Shown piece by piece: positions 29,864 to 38,125 of a stretch of 55,542 bases of DNA. The DNA is taken from NCBI GenBank assembly GCA_021780115.1, contig JAJXZI010000047.1, forward strand, positions 1-55,542. Reading direction: 5' to 3'. This DNA comes from a bacterium. GTDB lineage: Bacteria > Verrucomicrobiota > Verrucomicrobiia > Limisphaerales > JAJXZI01. Each line of letters opens with the position of its first letter. The stretch's first letter is position 1. The position numbers were made by a program, and so were the translations under genes. Under the pieces are notes generated by a model. It was not told the DNA's origin. It did not search any database and worked only from the letters and a program-made list of their open reading frames with translations.

Positions 29864-31045
29864 TCAGCTTTCGCTCAACCGCTTCACTGGGGCTTCGAAG
29901 AGCATCTGATGAGCTTCCTTGAGGATCGCCGGAATGCGCGCGGCGAACGGGCTGCGGCCTAAGCACGGGCGAAGATCGAGGCCGTCCGCTTTCGCGGCGT
30001 TTTCGCCGGGGAACCAGTGGTCAGCCTGACCCAGCAGGTTGTAGCGCATCTTGCCCCATGCCACCAAGTCGAGCGACTGCGCGTAAGTCCACAGCCGGAG
30101 GATTTCCAGCAGATTGACCTGGCCCGGCACGTCCACGTATTGCGGCAGCCCCTCGAACCAGCGCGCGCACCAGTCCGCGCCCAGCGCCCGCTCCATTTCG
30201 GCCCGCAGCCGCCGCTCGGTCGGCTCGACGACGGACGGGATGCGGTCGTAGTGGTCCAGGGCGCGGACATGCTCGTCGAAGTCGCCCGGCCTGGCGGCGC
30301 CGATGCTCAGGGTGTGGACCTCCGGACGCGCCAGGCAATAGAGGTCGTTGAATTGCATCGGGGTGAGCGGCGCGCACAGGCCGGTGAGCTTGGACGGCGC
30401 TTCGTAGAGTTTGCCGCCTTTGTCGTTGGGGCTGATGATGAACACGCCCAGGTCCAGCCGGTGGGCCGCCACGATGGCAGGCCAGTTCAGGTCGTTGACG
30501 AAATACCAGTGCAGGTTGACGTAATCGAACTCACCGGTGTTGACCGCCTCGAGAATGAGGTCCGTCGTCGCGTGCGTCGAGAACCCGATGAACCGGACGC
30601 GGCCTTCCTTCTGGAGTCGGCGCGCGGCATCCAAGCAGCCGCCTTTTTGGAGGGACCAGTCCAGCAATTGGCGGTTGTTGATGCCGTGCAGCGCCAGCAA
30701 GTCCACATGGTCAAGCCCCAGGTAGCCCAGCGAAGTTTCAAAGATGTTCAGAAATTCCACGGCTGTCTCCTTCGGCGCGACTTTCGTCTGCACGAGGATT
30801 CGGTCGCGCGGCAGCGTGGGCAGGAGGCGTCCCAACTGCATCTCCGAGGTGCCGTAGCCGCGCGCGGTTTCAATGTGGTGGATACCCAGCTCGAGCGCGC
30901 GCCGGATGCAGGCCTCCAGGTTGGCCTGGTTGTCGGGCGGGATCTCCTGCGGCGCCACGTCCTGCCATTTGTGCTGATACCGCATGCCGCCGCAACTCAA
31001 GACAGGCATCTGGAGTCCGGTGCGGCCAAAGCGGCGATAGTTCAT
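29864..31045 (-). CDS. Aldo/keto reductase family protein
   Basis: About 393 residues from the ATG at 31045, which starts the family N-terminus [20 protein letters not shown]; the track's longer start adds Pro-rich sequence. It has a TIM barrel with [21 protein letters not shown] (the Tyr and its surroundings; the usual Asp is Glu here), [11 protein letters not shown] (Lys) and LLALHGINN (His). This is the catalytic tetrad region of NADPH-dependent reductases. The C-terminal ~100 residues extend past a minimal AKR and lack the Cys cluster of the ferredoxin-fused subgroup. Substrate unknown. Divergent from the coiled-coil gene, sharing about 240 bases of upstream DNA. Confidence 0.82.
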   Translation of the reverse strand: MNYRRFGRTGLQMPVLSCGGMRYQHKWQDVAPQEIPPDNQANLEACIRRALELGIHHIETARGYGTSEMQLGRLLPTLPRDRILVQTKVAPKETAVEFLNIFETSLGYLGLDHVDLLALHGINNRQLLDWSLQKGGCLDAARRLQKEGRVRFIGFSTHATTDLILEAVNTGEFDYVNLHWYFVNDLNWPAIVAAHRLDLGVFIISPNDKGGKLYEAPSKLTGLCAPLTPMQFNDLYCLARPEVHTLSIGAARPGDFDEHVRALDHYDRIPSVVEPTERRLRAEMERALGADWCARWFEGLPQYVDVPGQVNLLEILRLWTYAQSLDLVAWGKMRYNLLGQADHWFPGENAAKADGLDLRPCLGRSPFAARIPAILKEAHQMLFEAPVKRLSES

Positions 31046-31224
31046 CGGCGGGAAGATAGGCAGCGACGGTGACCGAGGCAACGGCGGAGGCGGGGCCGGA
31101 CCCATTGACGGCGGGGAGCCTGAAACCTGGCCAGTCTCGCGCCACCGCCTTCGGCCGGCAGCCTGGGAGACAGCGACCCCGCCGGATTGGGTTGGCGGCG
31201 GCGTTTCCGTTCCAGAAACCAGCG

Positions 31225-31253
31225 TTGACACGTCGCCGACCGCGGCTTAGTCT
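31225..31253 (+). promoter_or_regulatory. Sigma70-type promoter for the coiled-coil/lipoprotein pair
   Basis: A perfect -35 hexamer TTGACA (31225-31230) and TAGTCT as -10 (31248-31253) are separated by exactly 17 bases and stand about 30 bases before the ATG at 31284. It is the best promoter match I found in the window. Confidence 0.7.
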
Positions 31254-31283
31254 GCCCCTCGGATTTTTAACAAAAGCAAGACC

Positions 31284-32048
31284 ATGTTACTCCGTATTGC
31301 TCTGGCGGTCGCCATTCTGGCTGGGATTGGCGCGACGGTGCTCAACCTCGTCAAGGTCAAGCCGGAGGTCACGCGCATCATCGGCGAACGCGAGGACTTC
31401 AAGAACAAGTACCAGACGACGCAGGCCGCGTTGGGCAAAACCCAAAAGGAACTCACCCAGACCAAGGCGAGCCTCGACCAGACCAAGAAGCAACTGGACA
31501 CCACCAAGACCGAGCGGGACACCGCCGTGGCCGACGCCGACAAGCAGCGCAAGGAAGTCGCCCGCCTCAAGGACCAAGTGGAGAAGGCCACCAGCGACAA
31601 GGTCGAGGCCCAGCGCGACCTCGCCGCCTGGAAGGCGTTGGGTTTCTCCGTCGATCAGATCAAGATGGTCATCACCGATTTGCGGCAGGCCCAGAAGGAT
31701 CTCGGCGCGCTCACCAATCAAGTGGGGGATCTGGGCCACGAGCTGGCGGAGGTGAAGAACCGGCTGCTCAAATACGAGAACCCCAACTACGTCGTCCACG
31801 AGCCCAATGTCGCCGCCCGCGTCGTGGCCGTCGATCCCAAGTTTGACTTCGTCGTGCTGGACGTCGGCCAGGACAAGGGGATGTTGCGGGACGGCGACAT
31901 GCTGGTCAGCCGCGCCGGCAAGCTGGTCGCCAAGGTCCGCATCCGCACGGTGGACCGGAACACTTGTGTCGCCAACGTCCTGCCCGGCTGGAAGTTCTCC
32001 GAGTTGATGGAAGGCGACGCCGCGGTACCCGAAATGCCCAAGTTATGA
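31284..32048 (+). CDS. Membrane-anchored coiled-coil protein of unknown function
   Basis: A 254-residue protein. An N-terminal hydrophobic helix (LLRIALAVAILAGIGATVLNLV) acts as anchor or uncleaved signal. A long coiled coil of about 120 residues follows, with regular TQKELTQTKASLDQTKKQLD heptads. The C-terminal globular domain of about 90 residues is beta-rich (AARVVAVDPKFDFVVLDVGQ, LVSRAGKLVAKVRIRTVDRN) and recalls the C-terminal fold of cell-shape or adaptor proteins, though I cannot assign a family. A strong promoter precedes it. Its stop overlaps the start of the small lipoprotein gene by ATGA, so the two are coupled and probably act together in the envelope. Confidence 0.75.
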   Translation: MLLRIALAVAILAGIGATVLNLVKVKPEVTRIIGEREDFKNKYQTTQAALGKTQKELTQTKASLDQTKKQLDTTKTERDTAVADADKQRKEVARLKDQVEKATSDKVEAQRDLAAWKALGFSVDQIKMVITDLRQAQKDLGALTNQVGDLGHELAEVKNRLLKYENPNYVVHEPNVAARVVAVDPKFDFVVLDVGQDKGMLRDGDMLVSRAGKLVAKVRIRTVDRNTCVANVLPGWKFSELMEGDAAVPEMPKL

Positions 32049-32233
32049 ACCGCCATTTTTGGCAAAGCCCCCGGCTGTGGCTCTGGCTGTTTCTCGTCGT
32101 CGTCGCCCTCCTCGGCGCCGCTGGGTGCGCCACGTCGAGCGACAACCAGAACTCCTCCGAGCGCCCGTGGAACGCGCCCCAGGATTGGGAGAACGGCATG
32201 CCGCCGGGCATGTATCAGCAGCGGCCGTACTGA
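32045..32233 (+). CDS. Small lipoprotein
   Basis: A 62-residue protein starting at the ATG that overlaps the upstream stop. A basic/aromatic N-terminus and hydrophobic core (LWLWLFLVVVALLGAAGC) end in a lipobox LGAAGC, so the mature protein would be about 36 residues anchored by lipid at the Cys. The mature part is polar and Pro/Gln/Trp-rich (PWNAPQDWENGMPPGMYQQR). Small lipoproteins of this kind may help anchor or position the coiled-coil partner; that is inference from linkage only. Confidence 0.75.
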   Translation: MNRHFWQSPRLWLWLFLVVVALLGAAGCATSSDNQNSSERPWNAPQDWENGMPPGMYQQRPY

Positions 32234-32262
32234 GCCGCGACTGAGCTGGCGGATGAACGTTT

Positions 32263-32835
32263 TCAGCCCGGCGGTTGAATCCAGCGCGCCGGCGTGACCA
32301 AAGCGTCCATCCGCGCGTCGTGGGGTTTGCCCGGCAGGGCGGGCAAGACTTGTTGCTCGAACGCGACGCCGCAGCGTCTTCCTCGAATCTCCAACAACAA
32401 GCGGTCATAGTAACCCTTCCCCCGGCCGAGCCGGCCGCCTTGCACATCGAACGCCAGCCCGGGCACGAGAATCCAGTCGGCGCGGGACGGTTCCAGCTTC
32501 GGGCAGCGCGCGGGCGGTTCACGAACCCCGAACGGGCCGGCCACCACGCCGGCGGCGCTGTCCAAGACGCGCGCCTCGTACCGGCCGGTCGCCGCGTCGA
32601 ACCGCGGCAAGGCGACCGTCAGGCCCGACGCCAGCGCCTGTTCCAACACGGGCCACACGTCCACCTCCCCCGGCAGCGGCGCGTAGAACAGCAACGTCCT
32701 CGCAGCAGGGAGCACCCTTTCCCGCAGGCACTGGCAGACCGCGGTGGACGCCCCGCGGCGCTGCGCCTCGCTCATTGCCCGGAGCGAGGCCCGGACTTGG
32801 GCCCGGAGCGCCGCCTTGGCGCGTTCGACACTCAC
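32263..32835 (-). CDS. 5-formyltetrahydrofolate cyclo-ligase
   Basis: A 190-residue cytoplasmic enzyme (YgfA/MTHFS family) that converts 5-formyl-THF to 5,10-methenyl-THF using ATP, returning folate to the active pool. The diagnostic block near the C-terminus is present: ILVPGLAFDVQGGRLGRGKGYYDRLL. An N-terminal basic helix and FYAPLPGEVDVWPVL also fit. It begins with GTG at 32835, overlapping the rarA stop (GTGA), so rarA and this gene form a translationally coupled pair. In gammaproteobacteria the homologue ygfA lies directly downstream of the 6S RNA gene, which is relevant to the spacer at 34242. Confidence 0.9.
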   Translation of the reverse strand: MSVERAKAALRAQVRASLRAMSEAQRRGASTAVCQCLRERVLPAARTLLFYAPLPGEVDVWPVLEQALASGLTVALPRFDAATGRYEARVLDSAAGVVAGPFGVREPPARCPKLEPSRADWILVPGLAFDVQGGRLGRGKGYYDRLLLEIRGRRCGVAFEQQVLPALPGKPHDARMDALVTPARWIQPPG

Positions 32836-34241
32836 GCGCCTCCCTCAGACTCAGGCCTGGCGGCCGCGGGCTTGGGAGCGTGAACTTTGGACCGATCGAG
32901 CAGCGCCCGCCACTTCTCGACGCGCTCCTTGATCTTCTTTTCCACGCCCTGGTCGGTCGGCTCGTAATAGTGCCGCAGCGCGCCGAGGTAATCCTGCGCC
33001 ACAAAATGCTCCGGATGTTCGTGGGCGTATTGGTAGCCGGCGCCGTGGCCGAGCCGCTGAGCGCCCCGGTAATTCGCATCCTGCAGGTGCGCCGGCACCG
33101 CCAGCGTGCGGCCGGAGCGCACGTCCTCCAGCGCGGCGTCGATGGCGGTGATGGTGCTGTTGCTCTTGTTCGCGGTGGCGACGTAGAGTGCCGCCTCGGC
33201 AATGGGAATCCGCGCCTCCGGCCAGCCGATGAACTCCGCCGCCTGGTGCGCCGCCTGCGCCAGCACCAGCGCCATCGGGTCGGCCAATCCGACGTCCTCC
33301 GCCGCGCAAATCACGATGCGCCGGGTGAGGAACCGCGGGTCTTCGCCAGCGTGGATCATCTTGGCCAGCCAGTAGAGCGTCGCGTCCGGATCGCTGCCGC
33401 GCATGGACTTGATGAACGCCGAGATCGTGTCGTAGTGCGCGTCTTCGTCGCCGTCGTAAACCACCGCCTTGCGCTGGATGCTCTGCTCCGCCGTCGCCAG
33501 GCCGATACGGATGACGCCGTCGGGGCCGGGTTCAGTGGTGAGCGCGGCGACCTCCAACGAGTTGAGCGCCTTGCGGGCGTCGCCGTCGGAGAGTTTGGCC
33601 AGGTGTCGCAGCGCCGCCTCGTCGGCTTCGACCTTGAGGTAGCCCAGTCCGCGTTCGGCGTCGGAGCGCGCCCGCTGGAGCAATTGGTAAAGCTCCTCCT
33701 CGCTGAGTGGTTTCAACTCAAAGATCTGGGAGCGCGACACCAGCGGGGAGTTGACGAAGAAAAAGGGATTGTGCGTGGTGGCGCCGATCAGCCGGATGAC
33801 GCCGCTCTCGACGTCCGGCAACAGCACGTCCTGCTGGGCCTTGTTGAAGCGATGGATTTCGTCAATGAACAGGATGGTGGGCCGGCCGGTGTTCTCCAGC
33901 CGGTTGGCGGCGGCAGCCAGCACGCGGCGCAGGTCCGCGACGTTCGATTCCACGCCGCTGAGCCGCTCGAACTTGCTGCGCGTCTGCCGGGCGATGATTT
34001 GCGCGAGCGAGGTTTTGCCCGTGCCCGGCGGGCCGAAGAAGATCAGCGACTGGATGCGGTCGGCCTCGATGGCGCGGCGGAGCAGTTGGCCCGGCGCCAG
34101 GATGTGCGTCTGCCCGGCGAACTCGTCCAGCGTGCGCGGCCGCATCCGCGCCGCCAGCGGCTGGTGCCACGCAGACGCGGGTTCCGATGGGATCTCCGGT
34201 TTCGCGTCGGTCGCCGCGGCAAACAAATCATCACGCGCCAT
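32832..34241 (-). CDS. rarA: Replication-associated recombination protein A (RarA/MgsA AAA ATPase)
   Basis: A 469-residue clamp-loader-like AAA+ ATPase that acts at stalled replication forks. Walker A is FFGPPGTGKTSLAQ, Walker B is PTILFIDEIHRFNKAQQD, and sensor 1 is GATTHNPFFFVNSPLVSR, identical in style to E. coli RarA. The C-terminal half carries SAFIKSMRGSDPDATLYWLAKMI and the tail YLGALRHYYEPTDQGVEKKIKERVEKW typical of the family. The start ATG at 34241 precedes PLAARMRPRTLDEFAGQTHI by about 28 residues. It is co-translated with the folate cyclo-ligase and divergent from recF. Confidence 0.93.
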   Translation of the reverse strand: MARDDLFAAATDAKPEIPSEPASAWHQPLAARMRPRTLDEFAGQTHILAPGQLLRRAIEADRIQSLIFFGPPGTGKTSLAQIIARQTRSKFERLSGVESNVADLRRVLAAAANRLENTGRPTILFIDEIHRFNKAQQDVLLPDVESGVIRLIGATTHNPFFFVNSPLVSRSQIFELKPLSEEELYQLLQRARSDAERGLGYLKVEADEAALRHLAKLSDGDARKALNSLEVAALTTEPGPDGVIRIGLATAEQSIQRKAVVYDGDEDAHYDTISAFIKSMRGSDPDATLYWLAKMIHAGEDPRFLTRRIVICAAEDVGLADPMALVLAQAAHQAAEFIGWPEARIPIAEAALYVATANKSNSTITAIDAALEDVRSGRTLAVPAHLQDANYRGAQRLGHGAGYQYAHEHPEHFVAQDYLGALRHYYEPTDQGVEKKIKERVEKWRALLDRSKVHAPKPAAARPESEGGA

Positions 34242-34709
34242 GGGGAATAACTAGCAGCTTGAAGATGACTTTCCCAAAGGAAAAAGGCCGTGCCCCAGCC
34301 CCCGAAATCACGAGGCTTGGTTTAGAAGTCCCAGGGCAAAAAAAGACCCCACCGATGCCGTGTGTAACTGTTCCTTTGAACATTAAGCAACAAAAGGAAC
34401 CGGCCCGGAAGCTTCCGACGTCCAGTGAAGGCCTGTCGTCCACTCCCCGCAGCTAAGGCTCCCGCTTTTCTCATTTACCGTTCAAGGACTTAGTTGCTGA
34501 TCACGCGCATGGCAGGGTAAATCGTGCGTCCTGCTTTTCCAAAGAACCGTCGCGGGGCGTTGCTTCCCTCGCAACTTGCTGGTTTCCTATTGCCACAATG
34601 CGGCGGGGTTCTCAAGTGATTTTTCGGAAATTCTTTCGGGCCCTCCCGCCGGCGGGCGCGCAGCCAAATAATCTCGCCTGCCACCAACCGCCCCATCATC
34701 TTCCACCCG
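34242..34709. other. Less GC-rich divergent spacer between rarA and recF, candidate RNA-coding region
   Basis: About 470 bases, visibly richer in A and T than neighbouring genes. It carries several hairpins: GTTCCTTT/AAAGGAAC with a 15-base loop (34370-34400), the 12-base palindrome CGGAAGCTTCCG (34406-34417) and a terminator-like stem at 34281-34300. Both genes leave from this region, so it holds two promoters. The short ORFs on each strand have no coding character that I can defend. See the finding on a possible 6S-type RNA. Confidence 0.5.
34281..34300 (-). terminator. Terminator-like hairpin with T5 tail, upstream of rarA
   Basis: On the minus strand GGCTG, loop GGGCA, CGGCC is followed directly by TTTTT. 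It ends about 40 bases before the rarA start, so it would stop a transcript that begins inside the spacer: a small RNA, or an attenuated rarA leader. The stem is short (5 pairs, one G-T). Confidence 0.4.
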
Positions 34710-35792
34710 ATGCACCTGGCCCGCTTGCGCCTCCGCGATTTCCGCAACTACGCGCGGCTGGACGTGGACTTCGCGCCGGGCTTCCATCTGCTGCTCGGTG
34801 GCAACGCGCAGGGAAAAACCAACATCCTCGAAGCGATTTATCTCATGGCCACGCTGCGCTCGTTCCGCGGCGTCGGTGGCGCGCCGATGGTGCGCCACGG
34901 GCAAAAGGGGTACTTCGTCGGCGGCACCGTCGTCGGCCAGGGCGAGCGCGAAATCAAGATGTATTGGTCGCCGCGCGAGCGGAAACTGAGCCTCGACGGC
35001 CAGCCGGTGAAACGGTGGAGCGACTACCTCGGCGTGCTCCGGGCGGTGGTGTTTTGCACGGAGGATTTGCAGCTCATCAAAGGTACGGGCCGCGTCCGCC
35101 GCCGCTTCCTGGATCTGCTGCTCTCGCAGACGCACCGCGCCTACCTGCCCCTGCTCCAGCGTTACGCCCAGGCCCTGCGCTCCCGCAACGCACTGCTCCG
35201 GCAGCCGATCCTCGACCCGGCCGCGCTGGACAGCTTCTCCCAGGAACTCGTCAAACACGGCGGGGAAATCATCCGTCAGCGGCGCGAACTGGCGCCCCGG
35301 CTTGCGCCGCTGGTGGACCGGGCCTACCGCCGCATCGCCGGCGACGCCGAGGAGCTGCGGATGGAATACCTGCCGGCCGTGAAACAGGACTTCGCGGTGG
35401 AACTGGCGCAGTCCGGTCCGCGCGAACGCGGCTACGGCGCGACGCTCGTCGGCCCGCACCGCGACGACGTGCAACTGCTGCTCAACGACCGCGCGGCCGC
35501 GCAGTTCGGCAGCGAGGGCCAGAAACGCACGCTCGCCCTCGCGCTCAAGATGGCCCAGGCCGAATACCTCACCACCCTCCACGGCGCTCCGCCGATCCTG
35601 CTCCTCGACGACGTCATGGGCGAACTGGACCTGCGGCGCCGCAGCGCGTTCCTGCCGCTGCTCGAAGCGGCGCGCCAGGCCCAGGGCCAGGTGTTCCTGA
35701 CCGCCAACGAGGAGAGTTGGCCGCGCGAGTTGGCCCGCGACCTGCGGCGCTGGGAAATCAAGCAGGGCACGCTCACGGCGGCCGTTGCGTAG
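34710..35792 (+). CDS. recF: DNA replication and repair protein RecF
   Basis: A 360-residue SMC-like ATPase that helps load RecA at gaps. The N-terminus MHLARLRLRDFRNYARLDVDF and Walker A GGNAQGKTNILEAIY are typical. The Q-loop-like ATLRSFRG, GPHRDDVQLLL, the signature motif GSEGQKRTLALALKMAQAEYL and Walker B ILLLDDVMGELDLRRR complete the family set. Length and domain order are normal. In many bacteria recF sits near dnaA-dnaN-gyrB; here it lies at the head of the envelope cluster and no such genes are visible, so it is relocated relative to that arrangement. Confidence 0.95.
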   Translation: MHLARLRLRDFRNYARLDVDFAPGFHLLLGGNAQGKTNILEAIYLMATLRSFRGVGGAPMVRHGQKGYFVGGTVVGQGEREIKMYWSPRERKLSLDGQPVKRWSDYLGVLRAVVFCTEDLQLIKGTGRVRRRFLDLLLSQTHRAYLPLLQRYAQALRSRNALLRQPILDPAALDSFSQELVKHGGEIIRQRRELAPRLAPLVDRAYRRIAGDAEELRMEYLPAVKQDFAVELAQSGPRERGYGATLVGPHRDDVQLLLNDRAAAQFGSEGQKRTLALALKMAQAEYLTTLHGAPPILLLDDVMGELDLRRRSAFLPLLEAARQAQGQVFLTANEESWPRELARDLRRWEIKQGTLTAAVA

Positions 35793-35942
35793 CCCGGAGC
35801 GTTCACCCGCCGCGGAAAAGAGCACCGGGCTGCCGACGACGACGTGAGGACTCGGTCTCCGCGCTCCGGTCGTGCGCTTGTAACCGCGCCCAGCCGCGGA
35901 TCGTCGTTGGCAAACGATGCCGTTGCCGCAAACCTGTCGCCC

Positions 35943-38009
35943 ATGCCGCGTGGCTTGACATTTCGCCGGGCGGGGCTGGCCGCCGGACTGGCCGTCGTCA
36001 CTTGGGCGGCGCCCTCGGCCGCGCAATCCTGGGCCGACGCGTCGGCGCCCTACCGGCTGCGCATCGAGAAAAGCGCCGGCGCGTCGTGGCCCGCCGCCGC
36101 CGGCTTCGTGCGCGTCTGGCCGTGTGGTCTGAACGCGGCGCAGGGCCGGGCCCGCGTCTTCACCGCCGGAGGCCGCGCGGTGCGCTCGCAGCTCCTCTGG
36201 ATCAAACCAGGCGATCCATGGAAAATCCTGTTCGACACTTCGGGAGGCGAAACGACCTACGTCATTTACCTCGACGAGCAACCCCCGCTGGCGGTGAGTT
36301 GGCGGCCCGAGGCGGGGCTGATCTGGGAAACGCGCGAACTCAAATCCGGCACGCCCGACGACTGGGCGCAGGCGGTGCGGTTGTGGGACACCGCGCCCGG
36401 CATCCTCGGCCGCGGCCCGGTGGCGCACGTGTTCAACGGCATCCACCTGCACGGCCCCACCCTGAATTTCGCGGGCCGGTTCACCGGCTATTTCCAAGTC
36501 AAAGATCCCGGCGAGTACGCGTTCGCCGTCGTCTCCACCGATCCGGCGTTCCTGCGGATTGACGGACGCTTTGTTGCGACCCGGCCGCTCCGGGCGAACA
36601 ACCCCGGGCGCCACGGCCAGTTCAGCGGCACGGTGACGTTGCCGGCAGGACGCCACCAGTTGGACTACCTCCATTTCCACCGCGAGGGGCCGCTGGCGGC
36701 GGAAGTGGCCTGGAAACCGCCCGGCAAGAACGGATGGGAAGTGATGCCGCCGGAGGCGTTCGTTCCGCTGGCCGACTTTCACACCGTTGCCTTCGAGCCT
36801 TCGCCCGCGCAGCCCCGCCGGCTTTATTTTGAGTGGGAAGCCCGCGACAGCAACCTGGTGGATGACCTCGCGCTGGTGGACGTGCAGTTCCGCCTCCTGC
36901 CGCCGCTGAGCGGACGGCCCTGCCGTTGGCGGTTCGACGACGGCACCGAGGGCGCGAACAGCCTCCGGGCACACCTTTTCCCGCGCACCGGTTATCGGCA
37001 GGTACGGTTGGAGGTGTCCGGGCGGGGCCAGCCCCCGGCGGTGCTGACGCAGCTCATCGACGTCGAACCGCGCTGGGCGCAGCGCGACCAATGGCGCGAC
37101 CCGCTCTGGGCCGAGCAGCGGAATGAGCTGCTGGCCCGCGATTTCTCCGCCGTCCCCCCGGACGATCTGGCGGCGCTCGTGCGGCTGGCGGCGTACCTCG
37201 ACGAGCCGCCGTTGCTCGATCGTCTCGGCGCGGTGTGCCTCCGGCGGCAGTCGGAGTTCCGGGCCGGGCAGGCGGAGGCGTTCTTCGATTTGGGCCGGCA
37301 TTATCAGAGCGCCGCCGGGCACCGAAGCGCGCTCGCGGAACGGGCGTTCCGGGCGGCGGTGGGCCTGGGCGGGGCGGAGTCTTCCGCCGCCGAGCGGGCG
37401 CGGCTGCGCCTGGCGGGGCTGCTGATTGACGACGCCGACCAGCCCGATCAATGCCTGGCGCTGCTGCGCGAGGTCCACGCGGAGAGCCTGCCGGCAGACG
37501 ACCGGCGGCGGGCGCAACTGTTCGAAGGCGACGCGCGGCTGGCGAAGGGCGAGGTGGAAGCGGCCCGCGACTGTTACCGGGCGGCGGGGGACATGGCGCC
37601 AGGCGGCGTGGGCGCGGCCGTCCGCGCGGCGGCCCGGCTGGAGAGCGTGCGCCACTTCCTGGCGGCGGGCGCCTGGGACGAGGCGGACGAACTGCTGCGC
37701 CAGGTCGAGTGGGAATCGCCGTTGGAGCGGATGTCGATGGAAGCGGGCCTCGCGCGCATCCGGATTTGTCTGGGGCGCAAGGAACCGGCCCAGGCGCTGG
37801 CGTGGTGCCATCGGTTGCAGCCCGTGGCGGCCAACGACACCCAGCGCGCGGACCTGCTCTACGCGCGGATCGAGGCGGCCGAGGCCCTGGGGCAGCGCGC
37901 CGAGGCCCGCGCCGCTTACGCGCAGCTCCTGAAGGACCATCCGTACAGCGAGGCCAGCGCCCGGGCGAAAGACCGGTGGGGTCCGCAGTTGAGCCAGGCG
38001 GGAAAATGA
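35943..38009 (+). CDS. Exported PA14-like / tetratricopeptide-like protein of the MoxR-VWA cluster
   Basis: About 688 residues from the ATG at 35943, which yields a signal peptide (AGLAAGLAVVTWAAPSAAQ); the track's 33 extra residues are unlikely. The N-terminal 120 residues form a DUF2341-like sandwich. A PA14-like module follows (NFAGRFTGYFQVKDPGEYAF, FLRIDGRFVAT, LPAGRHQLDYLHFHREGP), then a PKD-like domain (WRFDDGTEGANS ... HLFPRTGYRQVRL). The C-terminal half is helical and Ala/Arg/Glu-rich in TPR-like pairs (AFFDLGRHYQSAAG ... AEARAAYAQLLKDHPYSEAS). The role is unknown; it lies immediately before the DUF4159 gene and is probably part of that envelope system. Confidence 0.75.
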   Translation: MPRGLTFRRAGLAAGLAVVTWAAPSAAQSWADASAPYRLRIEKSAGASWPAAAGFVRVWPCGLNAAQGRARVFTAGGRAVRSQLLWIKPGDPWKILFDTSGGETTYVIYLDEQPPLAVSWRPEAGLIWETRELKSGTPDDWAQAVRLWDTAPGILGRGPVAHVFNGIHLHGPTLNFAGRFTGYFQVKDPGEYAFAVVSTDPAFLRIDGRFVATRPLRANNPGRHGQFSGTVTLPAGRHQLDYLHFHREGPLAAEVAWKPPGKNGWEVMPPEAFVPLADFHTVAFEPSPAQPRRLYFEWEARDSNLVDDLALVDVQFRLLPPLSGRPCRWRFDDGTEGANSLRAHLFPRTGYRQVRLEVSGRGQPPAVLTQLIDVEPRWAQRDQWRDPLWAEQRNELLARDFSAVPPDDLAALVRLAAYLDEPPLLDRLGAVCLRRQSEFRAGQAEAFFDLGRHYQSAAGHRSALAERAFRAAVGLGGAESSAAERARLRLAGLLIDDADQPDQCLALLREVHAESLPADDRRRAQLFEGDARLAKGEVEAARDCYRAAGDMAPGGVGAAVRAAARLESVRHFLAAGAWDEADELLRQVEWESPLERMSMEAGLARIRICLGRKEPAQALAWCHRLQPVAANDTQRADLLYARIEAAEALGQRAEARAAYAQLLKDHPYSEASARAKDRWGPQLSQAGK

Positions 38010-38125
38010 GCGGCGGGCGTAACTCCGCTTTTCCGCGAAGCGTCCTTCCTCGCGGCGGGAGCGGCCGCGCCGCGCGCCGTGAGTTCGCGGTTCCCAGACG
38101 CGGGCATTGCGGCTAACTTCTGGAA

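Noticed and set aside
34587-37940. 1117-codon minus-strand ORF
   Set aside because: Antisense to recF and the PA14/TPR gene; composition typical of a shadow frame.
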